The translations under genes and the position numbers were made by a program. Source: Cristatella mucedo (Eukaryota > Bryozoa > Phylactolaemata > Cristatellidae). From it: a DNA stretch of 64,000 nucleotides. The stretch lies in assembly GCA_009760855.2 (NCBI GenBank), contig WPIO01000123.1, positions 62,001 through 126,000 on the forward strand, in the 5' to 3' direction. Shown in pieces: positions 1 through 11,860 of the stretch. Positions within the stretch are counted from its first letter, which is position 1; the number at the start of each line of letters is the position of its first letter. The notes beneath the pieces were generated by a model. It was not told the DNA's origin, searched no databases, and saw nothing but the letters and a program-made list of their open reading frames with translations.

Positions 1-425
1 ACTCAGGCAGAAACAATGAATATACTCCCGTATGATATTCTGCATGTTGCAACTTCGAAATGAAGATTCTTCGCCGACGTTGCAAATATTAAATACCACC
101 AGCGAGACCACTGTAGAGTTGTGGCAAAAATGAGCCTGCATATTTGAAGAGGAGCTCTCGGTCATCGATTTTCCTGCTGCTGGCTGTGGCACATCCTGTA
201 CAGCCATGTTTTCCTGCTGCAGGTTGTGGCACATCTTTTACAGTCACCGTGAGTGTTGCTGCCATGCTACGTCACTTCCTCGCCGTCTGATTTGCTGAGT
301 CATTCATAATTTTCACTTTCTCTTGTTTGCGTTGAGATGAAGTCTGTTGGCTGCGGCAGGCGTGCCGAATGCCGCTTTGGCTTTCAAATCGCTCTAGACA
401 ACTGTGCAGCGCAGCAGCTATTTTG
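1..425 (+). mobile_element. Old LINE-B-related 3' region
   Basis: The end of this stretch (GAGATGAAGTCTGTTGGCTG, then GCCGAATGCCGC) matches the LINE-B 3' UTR. A second copy lies at 14108-14500, sharing a perfect 39-base block (121-159 and 14236-14274). No open frame of note. Confidence 0.55.
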
Positions 426-1185
426 CTTCCGTGGCTCTGTGGAATTTCAGACAAAAATTTATTACAGTACACTGCAAAAAATATTTAAATATATATATAT
501 GTGGCAAGACTCCGTTCGGACCGTTAGAACTCACTGCTGATAGAAAATGGGTGCCAAGCCATCCTTTGCTGGCTGAGCCGACAAATATCGAGCAATGTGT
601 CGCCGCTTACAGTCAGACGGGCAAGGTTTGAAGGATGTTAAATGTATGTGCCGCGTGAGTTAGCGGAGAACCAAAAACAACGTGTGACCTAATCTTTAGC
701 GAAAACGCATTTAAAGCGATACTAACGTTACCCTGATTACCCAGTGATGGCCGAAATGTTCAAGCCAGTGCATCCGGTTATGTTTAATAAAAAGACTAGA
801 TGCTTTCAGCCTGAGTAATTATTGAATTATAGTAAGCACTGTAAAGAGTTTGAACATTAAACACTGTGGAGAATTTCAGATTTGAGCATATTTTTTCAAT
901 TTGCAATTGCGAGGCTAATCATATTTTTAGATTATTGCTCATCCTCTGCCATTTAAAGTTAACCTACCGTAAGCCAAATATTGTATTATTTCCTACTAGC
1001 TGGTTACCAGGCTAGTCTAAAATATGCTAGATGGCTTATCAGTCTATTAGTCTTTCGCGCTCGTGATTGTTGAGATCAGAACTTGTACAAATACAGTTTG
1101 AATGTAGCTTTGAATAGAATAAACGATGGTCTCACTGAATAGATTTGATTTGATCTTACTAAACTCTAAACCCGCTAATTCTATG
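426..1185. other. Unassigned AT-rich stretch
   Basis: No open frame, RNA gene or known element is recognised. Short AT-rich runs only. Confidence 0.5.
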
Positions 1186-1340
1186 GCTTAACTTATAGCC
1201 TATAGCTAATAGGACATAGCTTATACCTTATAGCCTACAGCTTATAGCCTGTAGCCCATGACCTATAGCGTATAGCCTTTAGCTTACAGCCTATAGCATA
1301 TAGCCTATAACTTATAGCCTACAGTTTATATAACGTCTAT
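1186..1340. repeat. Degenerate TATAGCC-type tandem array
   Basis: Many irregular copies of a 6-10 base unit such as CTTATAGCCTATAGC. A shorter related array occurs about 480 bases downstream. Confidence 0.8.
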
Positions 1341-1812
1341 TTATTATAGACGATGTGAAGATCCTTTCGAGTTTCCTTGCCTGTGGACTTCCGTCCGGTC
1401 AGCCGAATGGAGCGCTTTTGAAAACCCGGCTAACGTAGAGCCCATCAAGCAGCATTCCAAGCTTCATTAGTAATTCGTTTAGGAGCGGTTGCCTGGAGAT
1501 TGAGGGCATAGACAACGATCGGCACTTCTGCAGCCAATGATCTACAGGCCTTTGCAGCTCAGGTAGCAGCTGATCGAAAGATTTAAACCTCGTCGGACTT
1601 TATTTAAGAGCTGAAAAACAGTGCAAGCAGGACAATATCTTATGCTACCGTAAAGAGTGATTCGAGCCCATGGAAGAGGCTATCACTTTTATGCTGACGG
1701 TACTCGGCTGTGTAGTTTGGCATTTTCTAAGCGGTAGTAACGCGATAACACACGTAACACCGAAGCGAACTCAAAGACGTTTATTCACGTGGACGCCGCA
1801 GCGGGCCAGAAT
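1341..1812. other. Unassigned spacer between two TATAGCC arrays
   Basis: No gene is recognised. A 66-codon plus-strand frame starting at 1670 has no recognisable features and ends inside the second array. Confidence 0.5.
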
Positions 1813-1872
1813 TACTTGTAGCCTATTACTTACAGCCTATAGCTTAGAGCCTATAGCTTATAGCTTATAGGC
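1813..1872. repeat. Second TATAGCC-type array
   Basis: Units such as GCCTATAGCTTATAGC repeat irregularly, matching the array at 1186-1340. Confidence 0.75.
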
Positions 1873-2089
1873 GCCCGGGCTCGCGATGGCTGCGAGATGA
1901 AGAACGTTGCCCCCACAAGCCAGTGGCTTTGTTGATGACGACGGCTATATTCTATCATATGCAGGCAATCGCGTGTAAGCGAGCACATATTTATACGGAT
2001 GAAGAAGAGATCGTCGAATAAGCTCCCGAGCAGCGCCAGCCAGTAGAGAGGAGAGTAAGAGACAAAGGAACAGCGAGAGGGTGGATAGC

Positions 2090-2300
2090 GTACGTGCGAC
2101 TCACAGGCAGAAAGCAGATCGCTGCAGGACTAGTGGGTCGCGCGACCACAGCCGACCCCTTTCTATTAAATCCAGCTTAGTCAGCCCACACTGCAGCGCC
2201 TAAGGAGGCGGTACTCAACGCGTCCTTTGGCCGGGCGGAGTGGTGTGAGTCCGGCCAAAGGGCGGAGCGGCATTTCGGGTGTGACCAAGCCCACTAGCTT
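2090..2300 (+). repeat. Dispersed repeat R (copy 1)
   Basis: Contains GGGTCGCGCGACC, CTTAGTCAGCCCACACTGC and GGCCGGGCGGAG blocks that recur in order near 30700-30800 and 60740-60860. GGCCGGGCGGAGYGGTGTGA also recurs at 58770. The class is unknown. No coding signal. Confidence 0.5.
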
Positions 2301-3395
2301 TTAGCTAGCTACAGCCTCCAATGTCCTTCCGGCGCTCGTTCCTCGCACCGGTGGAAGCGCTCGCCTTAAATGACCTCGTGCTCGTGCGCTCGAACCCAGC
2401 AGGATATATAAAGCGCCTCGATAGCGATCGATTCGTCTTCGGGCAATGTGAAAAAGCTGTATAGTCACGTGACCACCAGCTGATCGGCTTCATGTCTCAG
2501 CAGCCGTTCCTCCCCCAGTAAACTTAATACTTTCGGCTTTTGATCTTTCAGACGCGGAAACGGCTTGACCTCGCTACGGGCTTGCGTCACCGGCCAACTT
2601 CCCTTACCCAAGAGCCCCGGTGACCTCTCGTCACCGCACATCCGGCCAAGCCCCTAGGTCAGACCCCTGCCTAGCTGGTGACCATTACTGCATTACAGCC
2701 GTCCTGCCCCAGCATACCGAAGCTAGCATGGGTACAAGTTCATGGTTTGTCCCTTGTTTGATGTCAGATGAAGATTTATTGAGAGACCAGAAGAAAGCTA
2801 AAGAAGGATTGAGTGTAGAGAAGGAGAAGGCAGAATTGAGAAGGCAGAATTGAGAAGGAAGGACTGAGTGCACAGCGGTGCCAAGCTGGCGAACTCTGCA
2901 GAGAATTTTCTCATTCCAGCGAATATTTATCAGATAGATAGATCCAAAATAAGTCCGCAGACGGAGCGTTTCAGACGAAGCTGTCAAAGTAGGGAAACTA
3001 GCAAAGCGATGCTCCTGCTGGGTGGGCGTGTCACTGCTGCATGCAATCGTCAAGGCCTAGTAGCCTCGGCCTCAAAAAACTCAGGCCGGGTGAAAGGGTA
3101 ACCTATCCGCTTTAAACATGGGTGGCATGCCAATATTTTTTGAATGCTTAGGATAAGGCAGATGGATAAAGATGAGGGCAAGGAGAGAAAGGTGGAGGCA
3201 GGGTTTCTGCACGGAGCACAGGGAACATCCGCCATAGAGCTCTAGGGTGAATTTGTCCAATTACTCTGCAGTGAAATGCCCAAAACTGAGGAAGGATATG
3301 AGAGACGCACTATTGTTACAAATAAAAACTCTTAAGAAGAATATTGGTTTTGCCGACAATAATCGGTCGCCTGTCACTTCATCTGTGCAGCAAAT
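2301..3395. other. Unassigned stretch
   Basis: Several small open frames (longest 122 codons, minus, 2685-3053) show no recognisable family and no codon-bias signal. A 13-base AGAAGGCAGAATTG unit is doubled near 2830. Probably non-coding. Confidence 0.45.
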
Positions 3396-3665
3396 ATGCA
3401 GGCGTGACAAAAACCTTGACATCTTTCGCGAACGTTCCAGTTGCCACATAGCGCCACTTCCAGCAGACCTGCACTGGCCCCAAGTCAAGCAATGCATAGA
3501 CTTCAAGGTGTCACAGCTTACTTTTAGGTCCCTTTATTCTTTGGCTAAGCCTACTTATCAGATATACTTCCTTACCAGGCCAAGCATCGTACCACACGCC
3601 TTTCGGAATCTAACCGTTTACCAGCACCTCAGATGAAACTCAAATCCTTTGGCGACAGAGCATTT
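3396..3665 (+). mobile_element. LINE-A fragment
   Basis: Encodes a decayed piece of the LINE-A C-terminus (SCHIAPLPADLHWPQVKQ, then FRSLYSLA and FRNLTVYQ) and ends at a GGCGACAGAGCATTTAG block. Frames are broken. Confidence 0.7.
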
Positions 3666-4435
3666 AGTTTGAATTTAATTAACGTAAATTGAAGACTTGA
3701 ATTTATTTAACGTACATTGATGACTAACACAGCCTTTAGGCATACTATCCGACAACCCGTAACCTTTGCAGGTGCGGCATCTTAAAATTAATTAGAGATG
3801 TTTTTGGGTCTTTCCGGTGTTATGCCGTTATGCGACTGCAAGGTTAAAAATGCATTTCAGCATGATATCTGCCAATCCGCTCCAAATTACAGCTCTGCTG
3901 CCAGACAGAGCTTTCACGGCCAGTTCATCTCGGCCCAATGTTTTTGAACTACCATGGTACGCCAGAATCTCCAACTCAGGCGCTTATGCCTGGGCACCTG
4001 CATTCAACGATATGGTGACCTCATACATTCAGTTCTCTTTCGGTGTTCCTCGTACGGTAAGACTGCGTACAATGAAATCGTCGAGAAACGCCTCTGAGGG
4101 ACTAAATGAAGAGTTTTTAGTTATAATTAGTTGCTATAACCTTGCAGATACGCCAGATTTTAACATCTGGACGACCGCTGAGGGAGGATTATTCCCAGTT
4201 TGTTTCGACCTGCAGCCTTTCATCAGCAGGGGCGGAAGGACCTTTCAAGACTAGGCTCCGTTCGGAACGAAGATTGTAAATCCCCTGATCTCTCGCTCCC
4301 AATGTCCTCTCCGCTCCCCCCCCAGCTCGCCCGCTCCCCCACCCGCTCCCCCGCTCCACCTGATCCCCTCCCTTTCTTACTCCCCTGCCTAAGCAGTATG
4401 CCAGCCAGTCTGCCTGCCAGCCTATGCAGTTCAAT
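3666..4435. other. Unassigned stretch with a 145-codon frame
   Basis: The plus-strand frame 3817-4254 contains LLPDRAFTASSSRPNVFELP, faintly like the LINE 'GDRAFS..P..WNSLP' motif, but is otherwise unrecognised. C-rich tract near 4300-4380. Confidence 0.35.
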
Positions 4436-4950
4436 CAGCATATATCTGAAGGTATATCAGCATATATCTGAATGTATATCAGCATATATCTGACGGTATA
4501 TCAGCATATATCAGCATATGTCTGAAGGTATATCAGCATATATCTGAATGCATGTCAGCATATATCAGCATATATCTGAATGTATATCAGCATATATCTG
4601 AAGGTATATCAGCATATAACTGAAGGTATATCAGCGTATCTCAGCATATATCTGAATGTATATCAACATATATCAGCATATATCTGAATGTATATCAGCA
4701 TATATCTGAATGTATATCAGCATATATCTGAAGGTATATCAGTATATATCTGAAGGTATATCAGCATATATCTGAATGTATATCAGCATATAACTGAAGG
4801 TATATCAGCGTATATCAGTATATATCTGAATGTATATCAACATATATCAGCATATATCTGAAGGTACATCAGCATATATCTGAATGTATATCAGCATATA
4901 TCTGAAGGTATATCAGCATATATCTGAAGGTATATCAGCATATATCTGAA
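4436..4950. repeat. 22-bp minisatellite, about 23 units
   Basis: Array of CAGCATATATCTGAAGGTAT-type units (T/G variants at the GAAKG position), with occasional 11-base half units (ATATCAGCAT). Very AT-rich and internally palindromic (ATATATCAGCATATAT). Confidence 0.95.
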
Positions 4951-5465
4951 TACCAGTAAACCAAGATCCCATTTCTGTGCATCAGAACTTGCTGCCTATA
5001 CCAATTAGTCAAGCGAAGGCACTGAGAATTCATCCACTGACCTTTAGCAAAGATGTAGTGCTAAAAGTAGAAGCGCTTGGGTGCTAATTGTACAGGTTCA
5101 TTGAAAAAATTCCGCTTGTGCGAAATGTGTGAAATAAATAGTTCATTTAGGAACGACGGCTGTCTCTCACATACGGCAGTTGCATGGCAGTAGCTGTTGA
5201 CAATTCATTTTCACGATAAATGATCGTCCGCTCGTCCAAGCTCACTTGTGTTTCGTTCATGCTACTTCCCAGTTAGTCTTGAATCCTAGATGCAAGGCTA
5301 CTAGAGACCTAGCCATGCTTTAAAATAGTCCACGGGTCTTACTTGTCGTGTGTTCGACACCTGAAGGAGGCCATCCGTCCGACTGGGACTGCTGCAATGG
5401 GTCAAATTGGCGCCACGGCTCTTCTGACGCAGAGTAAGCAATGGTGGATAATCAGCAACGTTTCG
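4951..5465. other. Unassigned stretch
   Basis: No gene or element recognised. Confidence 0.5.
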
Positions 5466-6190
5466 AATCTGCCTATTTTCAGCTTCATTATATTGCTAAA
5501 ATTGTGTCTTGCTTACTGGCCTACCAGCATGTGCGATCAGGCGATTGCAGCTGGTGCAAAACTCCGCAGCTAGGCTTGTCTGTCGTGAGCGTTGCAGTTG
5601 CCACATTACTCCACTTCTCGCCGACCTGCACTGGCTACCAGTCAAGCAACGGATTGACTTCAAGGTTTTGTCGCTCACATTTAGATCACTTCATTCTTTG
5701 GCTCCAGCCTATCTTTCAGATATACTACCCCATCAGGCCAAGCATTGTACCACCCACTTTTTAGAATCCATCAGTCTACAAATACCTCGTACAAACCTCA
5801 AATCCTTTGGAGACCGTGCATTTAGTTCGTATGCTCCCAAAGCTTGGAACTCCCTTCCGACCTGCATCAGAACATCCCCTGACCTGACCAAATTTAAAAA
5901 GAACTTAAGACCGCCCCTATTTAGGACAGCATTTAGTGGGTCCCTGTGATTCTTCCTTGATGTGAATATGCGTGCTGAAACTATGCATGCTGCCACTAAC
6001 CATGTTTGCATGCTGACCCTGTGCACGTCACCCCTAACCATGTTATTCATTTTGTTTGTTTATCAAGCATGATTTTACTCACCGTTCAATCGCATTTCCC
6101 TTTGCAGCAAATGTAAAGCGCCTAGAGAGAGATTAAGTTCTCTGAGGGTACTTTATCAAGTGCATTATTATTATTATTATCATTATTTCA
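5466..6190 (+). mobile_element. LINE-A copy, 3' end complete
   Basis: Encodes QNSAARLVCRERCSCHITPL, DFKVLSLTFRSLHSLAPAYL, SFGDRAFSSYAPKAWNSLP and ends SGSL-stop. The 3' UTR follows, then the AAAGCGCC...GGTACTTT hairpin-like tail and an (ATT)n end. A deletion near 5515 removes part of the coding region and shifts the frame. Confidence 0.9.
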
Positions 6191-6878
6191 CTCCTCGTTC
6201 TCTACGTTAGGATAAGATCTACAGACCAATATAGTGCTGTGAAATAAGTCGTACATACTGTAGTCTCTGTAGACTCCTACTCAATCTAAACACACAGCTG
6301 TAGTGCTAATTTTTGAAGCTAACAGAGAGCTTTATAAGAGCCTCCGGTAGCTCCATGATCAGTTCGGAGAGTTTAATCATTAATTTTGTATGGTTTTAAT
6401 GGCACCCAAGGCTGCCGCTTTCAGTCGTCCAGCGAGTAAGCTCGCTGGAGACATCCAAGGACTTGGACATCATACTGTATGACGCCTTCTGGAGAGCATC
6501 TGTATGCTGCCTCCTTGTTTTCAAGCACATGACGTTAAACTTGGACAATCTCTAAAGGAAAGTGAATGGTAGTGACTTAAAAAATGCTTTAGTGGGCGGA
6601 ATCATTTTGGAATGCAAGCAATTCTTTAAGCAAAGAAGGCAGAAAACTCTCCAGCCAAATTGTTACTATCCGGGGAGTAAGACCCCTACACGTAGGCAAC
6701 AACATGGCTCACCTTCAGATAAGTTTTTGAGATTATTATACTTTTACTTTTGCATATTTTTTCTCCGGAAAAACGTCGCTGTCATTTCTTGTCCATTGCG
6801 AATTTCTTCTAGTAACGGGAATACATTTGTTATTGCTCCTCCAGTGAACTCAATGTCTCTACGGGCACTTCAAATTTG
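6191..6878. other. Unassigned stretch
   Basis: No recognisable element. A 151-codon plus-strand frame from 6562 lacks family features and runs into antisense LINE-A. Confidence 0.45.
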
Positions 6879-7078
6879 CCGCAAAGTAAGCATGATCGAA
6901 TGGTTAGTGGTAGCATGCTCAATTACAACAAGAATAAAGTGGTTAGAGGTAACATGCATCGAGTCAGCATGCAGGTTAGTGGCAGCATTCCGAGTGTCAG
7001 CACGCATAAACATGTAAATAACGAGTCACATAGACTCAGTAAGTGCTGTGATAAATAGATTGGTTTTGTACTTCTTTT
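6879..7078 (-). mobile_element. LINE-A 3' UTR fragment, minus strand
   Basis: Matches the LINE-A 3' UTR in antisense: GCATGATCGAATGGTTAGTG, then a CATGCATCGAGTCAGCATGC-like block and the AGTGCTGTGATAAATAG end of the coding region. Confidence 0.75.
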
Positions 7079-7099
7079 TAAATGTGGTCTAAAAACATC

Positions 7100-7295
7100 C
7101 TTTTTTATTATAGCATTTGGTGGGTCTTTGCGATTCGTCGATCGTGTGCATGCACCTGTTTACACTCGGCCTGCCGCCTGCGGCTCTTACCACCAAACTA
7201 TTCGCTATTCTTTATATGCAGCATCTTTAAGATGCTTAAAGGGAGATTCAGTTCCCTGAGGTATCTACACAAATTTAATAATAATAATATTATTA
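7100..7295 (+). mobile_element. Diverged LINE-A-type tail
   Basis: GCATTTGGTGGGTCTTTGCG, then a GATGCTTAAAGGGAGATTCA hairpin region and an (ATA)n end. It resembles the copy at 14700-14880 more than typical LINE-A, so it is probably a sister subfamily. Confidence 0.6.
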
Positions 7296-7436
7296 TTATA
7301 AGTCTGGTGTTTTATTGAAGCATTTCCAGGCCTTAAGAACATGCAAAATAAAGGCACTGCCTCCAAATGATTTGAGATTGGCGATTCCGAAATGCGGGTG
7401 ACTATACTCTGTATAGCCTAGTGGGTAATGCTGTTG

Positions 7437-8420
7437 CGTGACCACCACCAAGTACTCAAAATTGAGGTATCGTTTTCGAAAGCTGCCTAAATTGTAAACG
7501 CTTCATTCAGAATACAGCTTCTATAGCTAGCTATCACGTCCGATCGCTATCTAAGATTAGTAACTGTCTTCCATGGTGGCTTGCAAAAATTAAACTTGCT
7601 CTTTAGTTCTGTCTCGGCTTGATTACTATAATTCTCTTTTGGCTGGGCTGCCAAAAAGCAACTAGGCAACTGCTGCTGGCTGTGAATAAGGCTGCAAGGC
7701 TAGTTTTCAAGTCCCAGTGGTTCGACCACGTGTCTCCTTTGCTGAAAGAGCTACGGTGGCTGCCGATTGATCAACGGATACAGAGCGAGTTCTTACGATG
7801 TTCTTAGTTCTTACGTTACCCACGATGCCCGCCAAGGATTGGATGCTTCATACCTTGATGAACTAGTGCGCCAGTTTCAGCCCCTTACGCCCTTAGGCCC
7901 TGCATGGACTACAAATTGTTGTTCCATTCCTCCGCTTAAAGACCGTTGGCGACAGAAGCTGTAGCTCTGCAGGTCCTAGACTGTGGAACTCGCCTCCACA
8001 ACTCCCTACGAAACGGCAACTACTCTCCTATCTTTTTCAGTGGTTCTGAGCTACTGCTTCCAAGCTACTCACTACCTCAACTGCTCTCCTGACTGTGCTA
8101 TACTTCCCACTTCTATTTTTTGCGTAAGGTTAATTGTGCTGACTACCGAATTCATACCGAAAGCCGCTTGGCCTGTGAATGGGCTATATAAAACTCTCCT
8201 GTGCGACACCCGCATAGTCTTTATCGCTTTATAATATAATATAATTTATTTATATAGCGCCCCAAGAGAACTTAATCTCTATTCAGGTGCTTCACATATG
8301 CCTCGGGGCTCGAGCCCACGACCTCAGTCAGACCTTGGTCGGAGCGAGCACCTTAACCGCTAGACCAAACCAGCTCGGCTTTGTGGAGTTATAGACGGAT
8401 ATGCATTACCTTACATTACG
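7437..8420 (+). mobile_element. LINE-B copy interrupted by SINE-1
   Basis: Encodes fragments such as NKAARLVFKSQWFDHVSPLL and KELRWLPIDQRIQSE with frameshifts. The 3' UTR is split at 8230 by an antisense SINE-1 and resumes with TTTGTGGAGTTATAGACGG, ending in a CATTACCTTACATTACG tail. Confidence 0.85.
8231..8377 (-). mobile_element. SINE-1 copy with GCTTT target duplication
   Basis: Read on the minus strand: a tRNA-like head (GAGCTGGTTTGGTCTAGCGG box A, GGGCTCGAGCCC box B region), then the GCGCC..GGGGCGCTATA tail and an AT-rich end. GCTTT flanks both sides (8226-8230 and 8378-8382) inside LINE-B, a clear target-site duplication. Confidence 0.9.
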
Positions 8421-8574
8421 TGGCCTATTGGGGATGAAATCTAGGCTGGACGCCAAGAATTAAGGTACCAAAATCTGAATTACAGAGCCTTAAAGTCGAT
8501 GCGTTATTTGGCTGTGAGCTAATACAGAATAGCTAGAGGTGAGATGATGTACCGACTGCAGTAGTCTAATGAAA
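8421..8574. other. Unassigned short stretch
   Basis: Nothing recognised. Confidence 0.4.
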
Positions 8575-9365
8575 TTTAACTTTGGAACACGACACCTTCT
8601 AATGAAGTTTCACTTTGCAAAATGACACCCAGATTTCGTGCAGATTCAACAGGAGATATGCTGGCCGAACTGATCGTGAGTGTTAACCTTTTGAATTCAC
8701 GAATCGCACTTATTTTTCCTTTAACTAGTAAGTCACTCAAAATAGCAACTATTCCCGCTAACATGTCCAACGCTCAGGGGAAATATTTTCGTCTATTTGC
8801 ATTTGCCATTCATTGCTGCTCGCCGTCCACCGCTGCTCATCCGGGGTTCAACTAATCGGTGGTCACGTGTCTCGCCTTAGTTCCTTTGTCCATCCGCTAC
8901 AACTGTGACACTTCCGCTCTAGAATTTGGCTCTAGCTGTGATACATTCGCTCTTTTGCATGCAAATCTTAGCTTGATAACACGCGATTAAAACTTGGCAA
9001 TATCTCAGGATGCTTGTGAATACTGAAAATCATAAAACGAACTAACTTTGAAAGTAGACGTAGACTAGCAATTTTGTGCTTTGTTGTAAATCGTCACCTT
9101 TTCCCCCAAACTTATGCCGATTCCATGCTGATCTGCAACTATGCCATGCACTGCTGGAATTGGCCTCATCGCCGGAAAGTAATGCCACACAGAAGTGGCT
9201 GCAAGCTACCACCAGCAAGATCGTATGAGCTGGGCAGCAGCCTTAAAGAACTGAATGGTTCAAATACAAGAAATTAAAGGAAATTACCAATACAAAATTG
9301 TCATTAATAAATAAATTACACTAGCATAAAGAAAATCACTCCGCATTTACAGGGTCCTTTCGTGA
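8575..9365. repeat. Large direct duplication, copy 1
   Basis: About 790 bases repeated in the same orientation at 20310-21105, with many long shared blocks (for example TTTTGCATGCAAATCTTAGC and ATGCCATGCACTGCTGGAAT). The first ~200 bases are antisense LINE-A coding sequence (ISSASISPVESARNLGV on the minus strand). The remainder has no known identity, so the unit may itself be a repeat family. Confidence 0.85.
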
Positions 9366-9974
9366 CTACTCGTTATTGACAGTACATTCAGTCAAGGGTA
9401 AATTAAAACCATGGGCACATTATCTTCTAGCTCTTTCTTGAACGTTACACATAAGTAGCTTTATTCTCTCACGCTAAGCCTTTGGCTGCACAGTTCTCAT
9501 TTTTAATTTACAGGCTCACGACGACTACTGTCGCCTGTATATAGTGTCAGCTTCTTACCAGACTGTCTCACGATCTACTACCTTCTCGCAGAGTGTTATA
9601 CAAACGGCCTAATAAAAGTTATTTGGCCGATTTGGTAACACGTCAAATGAACCCTTAGTTAGTTATATCCACTTAGTCATGCACATGCAAAGTTGCAAAG
9701 CCTGAAGGGAACCAAAATCAAAGTTCACATGCTGAGTTCAAAGTTCACATGCTGAGTTCAAAGTTCGCAGGTTGAGTTGTGAGCTGCTGCTGCCAAGCAA
9801 ATTGCTTCTTAACTGCGACTTATATGACGCATAGTAGTTGCAAGCGTTGAAGGAGAAAGTAGTGAAGTCCGCTGTGTTTCACCGAATGCGAAATCTTATT
9901 AAACGCTCACTCATATAGCGACTAGGAGACTGTAACAGAAAAATAAAGCATAGTGCTGTTTCAGGCCATTGAAA
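9366..9974. other. Unassigned stretch with a 20-bp triplication
   Basis: No gene seen. At 9719-9778 a 20-base unit (CAAAGTTCACATGCTGAGTT) occurs three times, the last copy with two changes. Confidence 0.6.
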
Positions 9975-10110
9975 TTAATGTGCAGTCAGTCGGGAGGGAG
10001 TTCCCGGCTTTGGGAGCATGCAAACTAAAGATGTAAATTCTCAAAAGATTTAATTTTGGCTGAGGGTGTAGCCTGGACTGGAGTCGGCAATGGGTGGTCC
10101 GACGTGCAGC
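9975..10110 (-). mobile_element. LINE-A fragment, minus strand
   Basis: The minus-strand product contains IFSLHAPKAGNSLPTDC, matching the LINE-A 'FSSYAPKAWNSLPTC' motif. Confidence 0.65.
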
Positions 10111-10195
10111 CTGACTGGGGATTCGTTTACAATAGGTCTGATTGAACAAGAAATCGAGGGACCCGAAGTGAGTGAACAAACATTTGAAGTCCACG

Positions 10196-10446
10196 ATCAG
10201 GCCCTCATTAACCAATCCATCATGATGCTGCACACCAGTTGCCACGTCACACCACTTCTCGCCGACCTTCACGGCTGCCAGTCGAGCTTCGATTAAACCT
10301 TTTAGGCCCTGTCACCCTCTTTTAGGTCCCTTCATTCTTTGGCGTAAGCCTACCTATGCTGTCAACTTTCCCATCAGGCTACGCATGGTACCACCTTATT
10401 TTATAATTCCAATCCTTAAGCTGCATCCGGTAAGAACCTCAAAGTG
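10196..10446 (+). mobile_element. LINE-A fragment, plus strand
   Basis: Degenerate SCHVTPLLADLHGCQSS region followed by GTCCCTTCATTCTTTGGC. It faces the minus-strand fragment just upstream, forming a loose inverted pair. Confidence 0.7.
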
Positions 10447-11010
10447 TTTTTGGTCCCAGCGGTTTGAGCACGTGTCACCTCTGCTGAAAGAGCTAGGATG
10501 GTTGCCTGTTGAGCAAAGGATACAGAGCAAAGTTCTTTCGCTCACCCACAAGGCCCGCCACGGCTTGGCTCCTTCGCACCTAGCTCAACTGCTGCATCAG
10601 TTTCAGCCTGTTTGCGCCCTCAGGTCCTGTGTGGAAAATAAATTAGCTGTCCCTTTCCTCTGCTTAAAGACAGTTGGCGACAGAAGCTTTAGCTCTGCAG
10701 GTCCTAGACTGTGGAACTCGCTTCCACAATTCTTACGCAACGACATCTACTCTCCAACTGCCGACAATGGCACATCTTTTTCAGTGGTCCTGAGCTGCTA
10801 CTTTTATGCTACTCACCACTGAAACTGCTCTCCTGACTCTGCTATGCTTCCCACTTTCTCTTTGTTTCGTGAGACGAAGTCTGTTGGCTACCGAATGCAT
10901 ACCGAAAGCCGCTTAGGCTGTGAGTGTGCTATACAAAACTCTCCTGCCTAACACCCACATAGTCTTTATGACTTTGTGGAGTTACAGACGGAGATACATG
11001 ACATGATATG
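10447..11010 (+). mobile_element. LINE-B copy
   Basis: The open part encodes SQRFEHVSPLLKELGWLPVE, LTHKARHGLAPSHLAQLLHQ, and GDRSFSSAGPRLWNSLPQF. The usual 3' UTR and an ACATGACATG-type tail follow. 5'-truncated. Confidence 0.9.
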
Positions 11011-11594
11011 ACATGGCAATCCATGATGGACATACTATCACTCGCAAGATTTGAATTAGCTGAATCAGCTATGAATCAAAGCCAAGGAAGATTGTCACTG
11101 TTAAATGACATTGGCCATTATCGACGTGGTAAATCATCTAAGCAGGAACATGGCACACTGGTTACGGTCAGAAGCCTGCCAGCAGTCAACATACTATCTC
11201 TGAATTGGTTCGGTAGCAATCGATTGCTTGTTTGAAGTGAGAATTGGATACCTTGAGATGAAACTCAGCTCACTTTGTAAACTAAAACTTAGTTGTAGAC
11301 AAAGGCAAAACCTTAATGCACTGCTTGACGGGTAGTGAATGCACGGCATTGAGGTTAGCTAGCTAACACGCTAAGCAAGCGGAGGCAATGCTATCCAAGC
11401 TAGTAGAAAGATAATCGTAACCAATGCATGCGCCCGGTAGACCTAATGAGCACTTATTCTTCGCAAATAATGACCACTGCCCGAACCGAGCAGTAGACTC
11501 TCATTATCTCCTTTGTGTATAGCATTAATACCAAAAAGGAAATCTTCTTATGAGCTGAATTAATTTTATGTAAAATTATTAAAAGGTTATCGTT
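11011..11594. other. Unassigned stretch
   Basis: No gene or element recognised. Short frames only. Confidence 0.45.
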
Positions 11595-11860
11595 GTAAAT
11601 AATGTTATTAACGTATCTCTGTCTGTAGCTCCACAAAACCATTAAGACTGTATGTGTCTTCCGCAGGAGAGAGTTTCGTGAAGCTCACTCAATGCCTGGG
11701 CGGCTTTCAGTAACGGAGACACGCGATCAAACCTCTGCGATTCCTAAATTAGCCTTGCGGCCGTATTCAGCTTTGAAGTAGCCTAGTGGCTTTCTTTCGG
11801 TAGCCCCGCAAAAAGTAAATTACAATAATCCAGCCGAGGCAGAATCGATCCGCCACCCGT
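11595..11860 (-). mobile_element. LINE-B copy with internal deletion, minus strand
   Basis: The antisense LINE-B 3' UTR (ACGTATCTCTGTCTGTAGCT) runs to about 11720. It then jumps to the LINE-B coding region for the RLDYCNLLFAGLP-like segment. The intervening 3' coding part is missing. Confidence 0.7.

Noticed and set aside
3817-4254. Possible host gene of 145 codons
   Set aside because: No family match, no splice or start context, and a faint LINE-like motif; left unassigned.
4436-4950. CRISPR array
   Set aside because: Direct tandem repeats with no unique spacers, in a eukaryotic context with no cas genes.
8231-8377. tRNA gene
   Set aside because: The tRNA-like head lacks a clean cloverleaf and is followed by a LINE-like tail with a target duplication; it is a SINE. 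The same holds for all other tRNA-like heads here.
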